This document shows positions 1 to 8,837 of a stretch of DNA of 64,000 nt, one piece after another. The stretch is from CAXMQZ01 sp963719055 (GTDB taxonomy: Bacteria > Acidobacteriota > Thermoanaerobaculia > Multivoradales > JAHEKO01). The position numbers and the translations under genes were made by a program. Each line of letters opens with the position of its first letter. Position 1 is the stretch's first letter. The notes beneath the pieces are model-generated. The model was not told the origin of the DNA, did no database searches, and saw only the letters and a list, made by a program, of their open reading frames with translations. The DNA lies in assembly GCA_963719055.1 (NCBI GenBank), contig CAVRAU010000013.1, positions 1-64,000 of the forward strand, read 5' to 3'.

Positions 1-864
1 CCCGCTGATCCACCAGAATCTCCAGACGAACCCGATGCGTCAGGTCCTCGGGAATTTGGCCGTCGAAGGTACCGAGGGCCTCAAGTCAGGGTGCACTCGC
101 CGCCCAAAGGCGGGATGCGCTCGTTGCCAAGGCTCGGAGGGCCAGGTCTGTCGTCGACCCGGAGGATCATCCCCCCCGGCCTCTTCGACGATCTGGTCCA
201 AGCCGTCAGGCCCTCCCAGGTGCACTCCTGAGTCCTTCAGCTTTCGAACGATGAAGTCGCGCTCGGTCCATGGCTTGGTCGACAAGAGCCTTGGATTCCA
301 GCCTGCTGCCCGTTTCGCGGCGGCAGCCGCAGGCGATGTCACTTCGGTGGAGAATCGGTTCTGTGCCTGACGCATCCCATCCTCGTTCCACGGATCGGCA
401 GCCTGCGAAGGACGGATCAACATCGCCACCAATCGCCTGGCATCCTCGGGCTGAAGCTCACCCGTGCGAGATGCGGGCATGAAGCCCGCGTCGCGAAGAA
501 GAGTGGCGAGCAGGACGGCCTGATCGATGGAGTTGCCACCCCGACTCATCAGAGTACCGGTGGCGCCCCGAAGCAGGCCAGGATAGGGTTCGAAGCCGAT
601 GCCCTCGCTGACGAACTGCAGGATTTGCGTCGCGTCGTAGTCGAGCTTGTCCAGCCGAGCCTGCAGCTCGAACTCCTCACGATGGATGTGAGGACGGGCC
701 TCCTCGGCAAACTCGACAAGGGCGAAGAGCGTTGACGAGATCTCATCGCTCAAACCCATTCCACCGCCGCTATGGGAAGCGCCGGAGTCGGCGAGGCTGC
801 GACTCGATGCCAGACCATGGCCCATGACAGCCAGTACAGCCGTGAGGATCGTCGTGTATCGCAT
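1..864 (-). CDS. Transglutaminase-like exported protein, partial (runs off the window edge)
   Basis: This is the N-terminal part of an exported protein on the minus strand. A signal peptide covers about residues 1-25. The segment at residues 108-126 (GGNSID followed by AVLLATLLRDAGF) matches the region around the nucleophile in transglutaminase-like domains, but Ser stands where Cys is usual, as in non-catalytic or divergent members. The annotated frame stops at nt 40. Around nt 100-110 a different frame gives a more convincing continuation (GTFDGQIPEDLTHRV and on) that stays open to nt 1. I therefore infer a one-base indel and a gene that continues beyond the window. It is the last visible gene of a minus-strand set of secreted proteins. 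The function is unknown. Confidence 0.6.
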
Positions 865-898
865 GGTTTTCTCCTCTCACCTCGACCAGGACGAATCT

Positions 899-1459
899 TC
901 AGATCTTCGCCGCCACCTTCGCGGCGATCTCGACCAGTCCGGCCTTCAGCTCTTCCTGAGTGATCGGCAGCTCTTCCTGGACCGCCATCACCTGGGCGCC
1001 GACGAAGAGCGCCTCGTCATCGCTCAGCAGCACGCAGACCTGGGCGTTGTTGATCGCGAAGGCCTCTAGGCCGAGGCCTTCGATGTACTCGAAGTCGACG
1101 CTGCTCTGATCCTCATATCCCTTGTAGGCGTCGTAGTTACCGCGGGAGAGCTTGCTGAAGGAGACGGTGTTGCCGTCGACGCCGAAGTTGACCGGGAACT
1201 GGCAGCCGCCGTCAAAGCTCTGCGCCGGTCCCAGCGGCAGCTTGCCGCCCAGGGCCGCATCGATCTCAGCGGCGCTCATGAGGTCACACATGGTGGGCTC
1301 GGACTCGGCTTCTCGTGGCGCTGCGGGCGGTCGCGTGGTCTCGGCGGTCTCAGTCACGGCGGTCTCTGCTGCCTTCTCCGTGCCTCCGCTACAGCCGATG
1401 CACCAGGTCAGACCGCATGCGAGGCCCAGTGCCGCTAGGAAGTGGCGATTGGATCTCAT
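899..1459 (-). CDS. DUF3558-like lipoprotein
   Basis: This 186-residue protein has a lipoprotein signal with the acylated Cys at residue 23 (CIGC), followed by a Thr/Glu/Ala/Pro-rich linker. The C-terminal domain begins with CDLMSAAEI, has a second Cys in GGCQF, and holds a small alpha/beta pattern resembling DUF3558, a family of small lipoproteins with two conserved cysteines. The role is unknown. It starts 8 bp downstream of the DUF4412-like gene and is likely co-transcribed with it. The family assignment rests on pattern recognition only. Confidence 0.7.
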   Translation of the reverse strand: MRSNRHFLAALGLACGLTWCIGCSGGTEKAAETAVTETAETTRPPAAPREAESEPTMCDLMSAAEIDAALGGKLPLGPAQSFDGGCQFPVNFGVDGNTVSFSKLSRGNYDAYKGYEDQSSVDFEYIEGLGLEAFAINNAQVCVLLSDDEALFVGAQVMAVQEELPITQEELKAGLVEIAAKVAAKI

Positions 1460-1467
1460 CTCTTCTT

Positions 1468-2388
1468 CTATCCGTCGTCATCCGGCTTGAAGAGACCAGA
1501 CAGACCCTTCTTTTTTTTCTTCTTGTCCTTCTGGTCGCCGTCCTGATCGGCCGCCTGCATGCTTTCAATGTCTGGAATGATCTCGGTCTCGGTGTAGTGA
1601 GAGGGCCATTCGAACCTGTCACCGGAGATGGATTCCTCGCGCAGTACCGTCACCTCGGTGAGCGAGTGGTTCGTCTGAGACTTGCCCTTCTTGCTTGTGG
1701 TGGTCATCTCGTTGGCCATCTTGAGAGGAAATCCCTCCAGCTTGCCGAGTTCCTGATTCATGAGCTCGTCCAGCCCCTCGTTGCCGGTCTTCATCCCACG
1801 ATCTGGGCGTAGCCAGACACCGAAGCCCCTGGCCTCGAGGGCATCGGTTGCCCAGATGTCCTGCAGCATCACGGTCTTGTTTTGCCTCTTCATACCCATC
1901 ATGTTCATGTTCATGGTGTATTGAGTCTTGAAGCGGTAGTGGGTCGTGGACTGGCCTAAGAGGCTCTCGCCAGGCTCTTCCAGAAGTTTCTCGCTAGAAA
2001 CATCGGTGAATTCCATCTTCACCATGCCGCCCATCTGCTCCATCATGTTCATCGCCGCACCCAGGGTGGCCATCATCTCTTCCATGTCGAATCTGCCGTA
2101 GGTTTCCTCCTTGGGGTTGACAAGGAAGACGTTCTCGCCGCCGTCGGTGGTGACGAGGTAGTTGCCCTCGGAGAACCAGCCTTCCTTTTCGCCGGAGGAG
2201 AATTCCACGCGGGCTTTGTCACCATCGACCCAAGCGTTCACCTTTGACTGGTTGCCCTTCTTCTTGCCTTGCATCTGGTCGCTGGTGACCGATTCGTAGT
2301 AGTGGCCGGCGGTGGCCAGCGAAGCGAACAGAAAAAGGGCGCTCGCCAGAACGAGGGTCAGATTGGATGTCTTCTTGTGCAGTTTCAT
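1468..2388 (-). CDS. DUF4412-like secreted protein
   Basis: The frame is open from nt 2523, but I place the start at nt 2388 (MKLHKKTSNL), where a clear Sec signal peptide begins with predicted cleavage after ATA near residue 27. The product is 306 residues. The mature part opens with YYESVTS and contains AWVDGDKARVEF, a pattern typical of DUF4412-type proteins that probably fold as an outer-membrane-carrier-like beta structure. Met-rich stretches lie in the middle and a Lys-rich tail precedes GLFKPDDDG. It lies directly upstream of the DUF3558-like lipoprotein. The function is unknown. Confidence 0.72.
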   Translation of the reverse strand: MKLHKKTSNLTLVLASALFLFASLATAGHYYESVTSDQMQGKKKGNQSKVNAWVDGDKARVEFSSGEKEGWFSEGNYLVTTDGGENVFLVNPKEETYGRFDMEEMMATLGAAMNMMEQMGGMVKMEFTDVSSEKLLEEPGESLLGQSTTHYRFKTQYTMNMNMMGMKRQNKTVMLQDIWATDALEARGFGVWLRPDRGMKTGNEGLDELMNQELGKLEGFPLKMANEMTTTSKKGKSQTNHSLTEVTVLREESISGDRFEWPSHYTETEIIPDIESMQAADQDGDQKDKKKKKKGLSGLFKPDDDG

Positions 2389-2556
2389 GTCGGTTCGTCC
2401 TCCTGCGAGGGTTTGTTCAGGTTGTCCACTATCTCTAGAAACGGAATCCCGAAGAGAACCCGCCACCTGCGACATCTTCCAACCCTCGAAGGAAGAGCTG
2501 CCGCTGTCGGTGGGTCGAGGCACCTTGAATGTTGTGTAGCGGCGAGAGTCTATCGT

Positions 2557-4587
2557 TTATCGAGTCGAAAGCTGCCGCTGCGCGGCCAACGCCAAGAACT
2601 GGACCGACGGCGAGTCCGATTGCACAGCCCTCTGAAGTGCTTGCTGAGTAGCCGGGTGGCTCGGGAACTCCCTGACCAGGCGGCGGGTTACCGCTGCATG
2701 GATCTCCGGGTTCCGCGAGACATTCCCCTCTCCCCCGTAGTCGAGCATCAGGGCGCGGAGCAGCAGATCGGCGGCTCCCGGGTCGGACTGATCGAGAAGA
2801 GCCGAGGCGGCACTCAGGCGCACCGAAGGCTCATCATCGCTCAGCAGGGGTGCCAGGAGCGACAAGCACTGCGACTCATCCAGGTCGCCTGCCGAATCCG
2901 CCAGTTGCCAGCGGAACTGATCGGTCTTGACATCGCGTTCGCTCTTGCGGGCGAGGATGCGGTCGCGCTCGCCCCAGGCCATGTTGGTGACCATCTGGCG
3001 CACGCGCTGCCAGTCCTGCTGGTCGGGTGGCATGCCCATATAGGTCTTGGCCGCCATCTTGATTCCCTGCCAGAGCATGGGTTTGAACCGTTTGTACCAG
3101 CGAGCCGCTGTTCCACGGCCGAAGTCCCAGTCCTTCTTGTCGACCAGAACCAACAGCTCCGGGATCTGCGAGCGGTCGCCGAGCTCCAGGAGTCCGGTGC
3201 GCATCATGGCTTCCAGCCACTCATTCTGGTGTCCGTCGGTGACCATCTCGTGCAGCACCGAACGGGATCGGTCACCGCCGGTCTCGACGAGATCGCGAAT
3301 GAGGTCGGGTCGGTAATCCCAGTCCCCAGGGGGCACGTTGCGTTTGTCGAGAAACTTGGCTGCAAACTCGTAGCCCGCGTCATCTCCGGCTCGCAAGAGA
3401 GCCCGCGCTGCCAGATACCTGGCCTCGGCGTCATCGGCGCCCTGGTTCTCGCTCATGGGCTGTTGCTCATTGGTGTTGGATGTCCAGGGTGCGAAGGACT
3501 TGCCCTTCTTGTAGCCGGCGATGATCCCGGTGCCGGTTTTCAGATCCTTGCGCATCGCCTTGATGGCATCGGCGTCCCGGTAGGCCGCCACGAGGCCACC
3601 GAGAGCCACCGGCCTGATCTCCTTCGGCTTGCCCTTCTTCCACATCGATTGGAGGGGCTGAATCGCCTGCCGGTCCTCTGCGAACGAAAGTCCCTGCACC
3701 CCACCGGTCAGGGCGGTCAGATCCGGCTTCTTCATCTGCACCATGTCGACGAGAGCCTGCATGACGCCTGCGCGCTGTTGGCTGGTCAGTTGCCCGCTGC
3801 CCACCAACTTTCCGAGACCGTGGGCCGCCACGGCTTGAATCTCCGGCACCGGGTCCATCTCAGCCCCATAGGCCGCCAGGTCGAAACCGAAGTTCATGTA
3901 GGGCTCGTCCCAGAGCTCCGCAAACAGGACTCCAGCGTCGTTGGGACCCATCATCAGGGCACCATCGATGCACTGACCTTGTAACCAGTCGTTCTTCTGG
4001 CCACTGGGAATAGCCGAGCCCATGGAGGTGAGACAGCCCCGGTAGAAGCGCGAGGCATCCTCGGTGTAGCCTGCTGTCGTCAGGGTTGCGGCGGCGCCCA
4101 GGCCTCGCACCCAGGGATCGATCAAGGCCGAGTCCATCGTCTTCCTCATTTGCAGCATCTGGTTGTTCATGCCTGAGGACATGCCACCGCCTGCCCCTCC
4201 GGTGGCACTGCGCAGCATCCCGAACCCCATCTGCTTCATCAGCCCCTTCTTGCCCCCGAGCATCTTCATGGGGTTGGCGGCAGCCATCATTTGATCCATG
4301 CCGGCGAGGGGATCGACGAGGGTTTGCGAGCGCAGTGCCTCGACGATCTGCTCGACCGCCTGTTGGTGAAGATCGGGTGGCAGGGCATCCTGGCCGTCAT
4401 TGAGGAGGTAGTCGAGAAGAACCGAGTTGGGGTGTTCGGCCAGGACTCCGGCATCGACAATCTGGCGCAACTCGGCCTCATCCGCGCTAGCGGGCCAGGC
4501 GATAGCCACTAGAACCAACAGAGCTGCACTCCACGAAGGTACTCGAACCCCTCCCACTCGTCGGTTCTGTTGAAAGCTCATGTCCAT
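2557..4587 (-). CDS. Exported HEAT-repeat protein
   Basis: This 676-residue protein has a signal peptide over about residues 1-36, ending PASADEAEL, and a good ribosome site (aggag) just before the ATG. A Met/Gly-rich low-complexity region lies near residues 95-140. The rest is helical. The last 150 residues contain repeated Leu/Ala/Asp helical pairs (for example LAPLLSDDEPSVRLSAASAL) typical of HEAT repeats, which usually bind other proteins. It starts 21 bp after the TPR gene ends, so the two are probably one transcript. A long antisense open frame over nt 2269-3984 is a shadow. Confidence 0.72.
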   Translation of the reverse strand: MDMSFQQNRRVGGVRVPSWSAALLVLVAIAWPASADEAELRQIVDAGVLAEHPNSVLLDYLLNDGQDALPPDLHQQAVEQIVEALRSQTLVDPLAGMDQMMAAANPMKMLGGKKGLMKQMGFGMLRSATGGAGGGMSSGMNNQMLQMRKTMDSALIDPWVRGLGAAATLTTAGYTEDASRFYRGCLTSMGSAIPSGQKNDWLQGQCIDGALMMGPNDAGVLFAELWDEPYMNFGFDLAAYGAEMDPVPEIQAVAAHGLGKLVGSGQLTSQQRAGVMQALVDMVQMKKPDLTALTGGVQGLSFAEDRQAIQPLQSMWKKGKPKEIRPVALGGLVAAYRDADAIKAMRKDLKTGTGIIAGYKKGKSFAPWTSNTNEQQPMSENQGADDAEARYLAARALLRAGDDAGYEFAAKFLDKRNVPPGDWDYRPDLIRDLVETGGDRSRSVLHEMVTDGHQNEWLEAMMRTGLLELGDRSQIPELLVLVDKKDWDFGRGTAARWYKRFKPMLWQGIKMAAKTYMGMPPDQQDWQRVRQMVTNMAWGERDRILARKSERDVKTDQFRWQLADSAGDLDESQCLSLLAPLLSDDEPSVRLSAASALLDQSDPGAADLLLRALMLDYGGEGNVSRNPEIHAAVTRRLVREFPSHPATQQALQRAVQSDSPSVQFLALAAQRQLSTR

Positions 4588-4608
4588 GGCTCCTGGTCGA
4601 TCGGTCGG

Positions 4609-5673
4609 CTAGTCAAGGGATTTGGGATCTCCGAGCCTCTTCATCTCGGTCGTCCTGCCCTCGGGTGCGGTGTAGATAACACCGGTGGCTCTACCGTCCC
4701 CACCGATCTCGAATTCCCACCATCCTCCTGTAGCGTCCTCGAATGTGTTTGGGCCAGTCAGTCCCATGACCGGGGGCGACACATCGGCCCACAGCGGTAT
4801 TGCGATCAGGAACTCTCCGCATGCGGATTCGACATTCCAGGTTCGCAGGGTGTCGCCAGGTGCACCGTAGTGGCCCTCGACCCGAGAGCGGGCTTGGGAG
4901 TCCTCGATCTGCTTGCGCGCGTTGAACCGATGGAGGACCTCGCAGAACTCGGATTCGTACGCCGTCTCGGCGGCGGCTGAGGCCTCGCTGGACTGCTGCG
5001 GTTGTTGTGGCTGCTCGGCTCTTTGCTGTCCAGCGGCGCGATAGGACTCAGGGTCTTGCTGGTAGGCCTCGATTTGCGCCATGGCTTCCTGCATCTCTTG
5101 CATCTGCTCTGGGCTGACTTCCTGACCCATCTGCGCCATCGCCGCTTGCATGGCTTCTGGGTCCAGCTCCCAGTCGCCCATGCCACCCGCATTCGCCATC
5201 GCCTCCATGGCGAGCTCCTCAGCATCCCCTTGTCCCGCCGTTGCCTTCTTGGCGTGCTCGTTCTCAGGGTCCAGATTCAAGGCCATGTCGTAGTACATGC
5301 GGGCCGACAGATCGTTGCCAGAATCCCTGTAGGCGTCACCCAATGCGTTGGCGGCACGGGGTGAGGAGCCGTGAATCATCTGATTGAGCTGCAGGATTTC
5401 GATTCCCTGTTCCTGATTGCCCTGTGCGACGAGGCTTCTTCCCAACTCTTCCATCCCCTTCTCGTCGAAGTCGAACTTCTGCTTTTGGTCGGAGTCCATC
5501 AGTAGTTCTTGCTTGACCTGGTCGAGTGTGCCGCTCTCGATAGCCGTGGCCAACGCCTCGGATGCGAGGGTCTTGGCTGCAAAGGCCGTAGATGGCGGCA
5601 ACAACCAGGCGGCAGCAAAGAGAATTAGTAGACAGGTCTTCGGGCTGCGCGGCTTGGGCGATCGTTGGTTCAT
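4609..5673 (-). CDS. Exported TPR protein with Gln/Met-rich region
   Basis: I chose the start at nt 5673 (MNQRSPKPRS) because it follows a strong ribosome site (ggagg) and begins a signal peptide that ends near STAFAAK, although the frame is open further upstream. The 354-residue product has a tetratricopeptide-like helix pair around residues 100-140 (ALGDAYRDSG and ALNLDPENEHA). A Met/Gln/Glu-rich segment follows, then a globular C-terminus with WWEFEIGGDG. It is probably a periplasmic scaffold. It heads the minus-strand series of exported proteins and is divergent from the MerB-like gene. Confidence 0.72.
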   Translation of the reverse strand: MNQRSPKPRSPKTCLLILFAAAWLLPPSTAFAAKTLASEALATAIESGTLDQVKQELLMDSDQKQKFDFDEKGMEELGRSLVAQGNQEQGIEILQLNQMIHGSSPRAANALGDAYRDSGNDLSARMYYDMALNLDPENEHAKKATAGQGDAEELAMEAMANAGGMGDWELDPEAMQAAMAQMGQEVSPEQMQEMQEAMAQIEAYQQDPESYRAAGQQRAEQPQQPQQSSEASAAAETAYESEFCEVLHRFNARKQIEDSQARSRVEGHYGAPGDTLRTWNVESACGEFLIAIPLWADVSPPVMGLTGPNTFEDATGGWWEFEIGGDGRATGVIYTAPEGRTTEMKRLGDPKSLD

Positions 5674-5795
5674 GGTCTGTCCTCCAAAATCGTGATTCAC
5701 TAGTCGGTACGCAAAGTGCCGGAGCTTCCCGCCACGGGACGCTGGTAGCATGGGCTCGATCCGGGATGTTGGACTGATGATAGAGCAGATCCTCA

Positions 5796-6536
5796 TTGGT
5801 CGAGGAAACTGCGATTCGCGAGATGCCCCGTCTCGAGTGGGAGCGAGAGCTTCGCCAGACACCGGAGCGCGCCGAGGATCGTCTCGCCTTCATGTCCGAG
5901 GACCATCACCGGGTGCGTCGAATGGCGGTCACGGATCTGGCTCGACGTGGGCAGCCACTGGAGCCAGAGTATTTCGCCAGGCAGCTGAATCTCGACCCGG
6001 TCCGCGTGGTGGAAATCCTCGGAGAGCTCGAGAGAAAACTGTTCTTCCTGGTCCGCAACGCTGAAGGCGCGGTGTCGTGGGCCTATCCGGTGACGGTGGA
6101 TCGCACGCCGCACAAGCTGACATTCAGCACTGGCGAGCGACTCCACGGGGCCTGAGCCGAGGATGTTGTCGCAACGCCCTTCGTGCAAGGGCGTCTGAGA
6201 GACGAAAAGCTGCGGGTCAGAGCCACTACGCAGTGCGCCGCAACCCGGCGTGAGATCCGGCTGGAGATCGACAGCGACATGAAATGCAGGGTGCTGACCG
6301 CCGGAGCGGACCCCTATGCCTTCGAGCCGCACGTCGACTGGCAGAGCTTCTCGGCGCCCAGCATCATTCACGACTACTGAACCAATTCGGTCTTCTTCTG
6401 GTCAGAAGAGCAGGCGAGAGAGCACCGGCAACAGGCCGGCGTGATCGATGGGACCTATATGACCTTGGAGCAAGCTGCGTTTGCCGTACCGATCGGCCAG
6501 GCCAGACTTTTCGCACTCGATCCAGACTTGTTATAG
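5796..6536 (+). CDS. merB: MerB-family organomercurial lyase with two in-frame TGA (probable selenocysteine) codons
   Basis: One unbroken frame runs from TTG 5796 (alternative ATG 5823) to TAG 6534-6536, apart from TGA at 6153-6155 and 6378-6380. Read through, it gives about 246 residues with the MerB layout: a winged-helix N-terminus, then the catalytic core. Against E. coli-type MerB (recalled sequence), RLYAWCALD aligns with RLHGA-TGA-AED, so the first TGA replaces catalytic Cys96 and Asp99 is kept. SSHCAATG aligns with TTQCAATR (Cys117 kept). SFCCHVHFFAS aligns with DY-TGA-TNSVFFWSE, so the second TGA replaces Cys159. MerB cleaves carbon-mercury bonds using these two thiols. A SECIS-like hairpin follows each TGA. 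I infer selenocysteine at codons 120 and 195. The alternative, a pseudogene with two point changes at just these sites, seems unlikely. Confidence 0.82.
6153..6194 (+). promoter_or_regulatory. First merB TGA with SECIS-like hairpin
   Basis: The TGA at 6153-6155 is followed by a perfect 8-bp stem (ACGCCCTT at 6174-6181 paired with AAGGGCGT at 6187-6194) closing a 5-base loop, CGTGC. The loop begins 26 bases after the TGA, inside the 16-37 base spacing known for bacterial SECIS elements that recruit SelB. A G lies in the first two loop positions, also as expected. The hairpin lies within coding sequence, as bacterial SECIS elements do. Confidence 0.7.
6378..6409 (+). promoter_or_regulatory. Second merB TGA with SECIS-like hairpin (GGTC loop)
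   Basis: The TGA at 6378-6380 is followed by a perfect 6-bp stem (TCTTCT at 6394-6399 paired with AGAAGA at 6404-6409) with tetraloop GGTC. The loop starts 19 bases after the TGA, and GGUC is the apical motif of the E. coli fdhF SECIS. The stem is A/T-rich and therefore weaker than the first hairpin. This is a SECIS call from pattern and spacing, not from a model search. Confidence 0.6.
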
Positions 6537-6622
6537 GATTCACCCCGTCCAGTCTCAGAGAGCGAGGGAGTGAACCAGGGACTACTGGCGCCAAGAAAGG
6601 TGTCGGTAGGGAAGGGGTCAAC

Positions 6623-7545
6623 GTGGAAGCGAATCGTCGCGGTGCTCGTTGGAGTGTCCTTTTCGGAGCGGCCATAGCCGGGCTGGTGATCCTCTGGCGC
6701 TTTGCCGCTTGCCAGCGGTGGCGGGTGATCCGTCGGCGGAGGAATTGGCCCATTACCGGGCGCGGTACCAGGCGGCCCTCGGCGACCTCTGGAATGGCAA
6801 GCCTCTCGAAGCGATCGATCCCTTGTATCAGCTCTATCAGGATGGTGGTTGCCTGCACCACAAGTGTGAGATGCGCCTGGCTCAGGCCTATCGATATCTC
6901 GGGGAGATTCACGAGGCCCATCGCTGGGCGGTTTCGGCCGTCGAGCGGGCGGAGCGCAAGGGCTTGTCAGGGGCCGAGGAATACAACGAGTTGGGTATCT
7001 GTCTCTTCGACAAGGCAAAGCTCGACCCGGTCCTTCTCGAGGAGTCACTGGCTGCCCTGCGCCAGTCGGTGGCCCGCCACTCCTCACCAGGCGACACCTA
7101 CCTCTACAACTTGTCCCAGGTCCTGTTGGTGGCCGGCGAGACGGACGAAGCCGGCAGCATTTTGCAGAAGTTTCAGAATAGCGAGGGTTTGAGACCCATC
7201 ATCGAGAAAGGTGAGGCAGTCTTCGGCGAGTATGAGCGGCTCGCGGTGATTGATCGCAAGTACGCCAAGTACACCCTAGAGGCAAAGCGGCAGGGGACAG
7301 AAGGTCAAATTCTCATCAGAGCGCTGATCGACGCCCATGGCAAGGTCGCGGACACGGAGGTCCTACGCGGTCTGCCCAACGGGCTCACTGAGGAAGCGTT
7401 GCAGGCCCTGCGCAAGTCCAAGTTCCAACCTGCGAGGCTGAACGGAGAACCCGTCGGCGCTATCTATCACCAGTCGGTAGACATGAGACTGACGCCGGCC
7501 CTCGTCAGCCAACATCGCATCGGCGGCGACAGCGACAACCACTGA
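6623..7545 (+). CDS. TPR protein with TonB-like C-terminal domain (one frameshift)
   Basis: Translation probably starts at GTG 6623 with an N-terminal membrane anchor (VLFGAAIAGLVILW). A one-base shift near nt 6700 joins this to the frame open to 7545. The middle is helical with TPR character (LAQAYRYLGEIHEAHRW). The last 90 residues match a TonB C-terminal domain: GQILIRALIDAHGKV, then ALQALRKSKFQPARLNGEPV. Such proteins usually span the inner membrane and contact outer-membrane partners. It follows the MerB-like gene by 86 bp in the same direction. The split is best read as a sequence error. Confidence 0.65.
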
Positions 7546-7600
7546 GTCCATTTCGATCTGGATTCTTCCCCGGCCTAGTTAGCTTGACAGTGGTGCTGTC

Positions 7601-8837
7601 ATGAGTCGGCGAGTGCCCCTTATCGCGTTGATTGGCCCTGGCCTGCTGGTGGCCGCGACCGGTGTCGGTGCCGGGGACCTGGCGACTGCCAGCATTGCCG
7701 GGAGCAAGCTTGGAGTGACGGTTCTGTGGGCTGTTCTCTGGGCGCGTTTCTGAAGTTCGTGCTCACCGAAGGTTTGGCTCGCTGGCAGCTGACGACGGGC
7801 CAGACGCTCCTGCAGGGAGTCGTGCAGCATCTCGGTCGGTCAGCGGCTTGGCTGTTTCTCGTTTATCTGGTGATTTGGAGCGTGGCGGTCGGTCGGGCGC
7901 TGGCAGCGCTTGCGGCGTGACGATGTACGCTCTGCTGCCGCTGTTCGAAAGCCCGGAGACAGGCAAGTTGGTCTTCGGTGCCGCCCACAGCGTGCTGGGA
8001 GTCGTTCTTGTGCTGGCAGGAGGATATCGTCTCTTCGAGCGCGTGATGAGCGTCAGCGTCCTGCTCATGTTCATCACAGCAGTGATCACGGCGGTTGCTA
8101 CGTCCGGACCTCGGATCCTTGCTGGCAGGTCTCGTGCCGTCGGTACAGACGGTGCCGGGTGGGTTGGCCTGGACAGTGGCTTTGCTTGGAGGAGTGGGCG
8201 GAACGGTGACGCTACTCTGCTATGGCTATTGGATTCGAGAGGAGGAGCGAGAGGGCCCTGCAGCTCTGCGTCTGTGTAGGATGGATCTGGCCTCGGGCTA
8301 TGTCGCTACGGCGGTCTTTGGATTGGCAATGGTAGTAGTGGGCTCGACCGTGGAGATCGAAGGTGGCGGGGCAGGTCTGTTGGTCAACCTTGGGACCGCT
8401 TGGAGTCTTCCCTGGGAACGAGCGTTCGATGGTTGTTTCTCGTTGGCGCTTGGGGGGCTGTCATGAGCAGTCTGCTCGGTGTCTGGCAGTCCGTGCCCTA
8501 CCTGTTCTCCGATCTCTGGAGCATGCTTGCCGGCCGTCCGTCGGAGGACCGAGCGGCCGTGGATACCTCCAGCTTGCCATACAGGGGTTTCTTGATCTTT
8601 CTCGCCGCCTCCTCGGTGGCCGGGCTGCTTTCGAGCTTCGTGCGTATTCAGAAGATCTACGCCATCCTCGGGGCCCTGTTCATTCCGATGTTGGCGCTCG
8701 TCCTGCTGTTGCTCAACAGCCGAGAGGATCTGGTGGGCTCCAGTCACCGAAACAGGCTGTCGACTCGGCTGATTCTGGCCGCTACCCTGGTACTGTTTCT
8801 GTCGTTCGGGATGATGGAGTTTGGCCCTTGGGGATGA
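7601..8837 (+). CDS. Nramp-related metal transporter lacking the canonical DPGN motif (frameshifted)
   Basis: The gene is rebuilt from four overlapping frames (shifts near nt 7740, 7900, 8120 and 8420), giving about 410 residues and at least 10 hydrophobic segments. The N-terminus GPGLLVAATGVGAGDLATA aligns with Nramp TM1, but the metal-binding DPGN is replaced by GAGD. The TM6 MPHN is also absent; the matching segment reads GGVGGTVTLLCYGYWIREE. It therefore belongs to the Nramp superfamily but may not carry Mn or Fe in the usual way. The end overlaps the sulfatase-like start (ATGA), indicating co-translation. Confidence 0.7.

Noticed and set aside
2269..3984. 571-residue open frame on the plus strand
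   Set aside because: It is antisense to the HEAT-repeat gene, has no recognisable domain or signal, and is a high-GC shadow.
6153..6155. Global recoding of TGA (for example as Gly or Trp) to explain the internal stops
   Set aside because: TGA is used as the normal stop in many genes here (for example 35889-35891, 37532-37534, 40551-40553), so only local recoding is plausible.
6153..6380. merB as two truncated genes or a decayed pseudogene
   Set aside because: The frame never shifts, both stops are TGA, both fall on catalytic Cys positions, and each is followed by a SECIS-like hairpin. Two random nonsense changes would not fit all of this.
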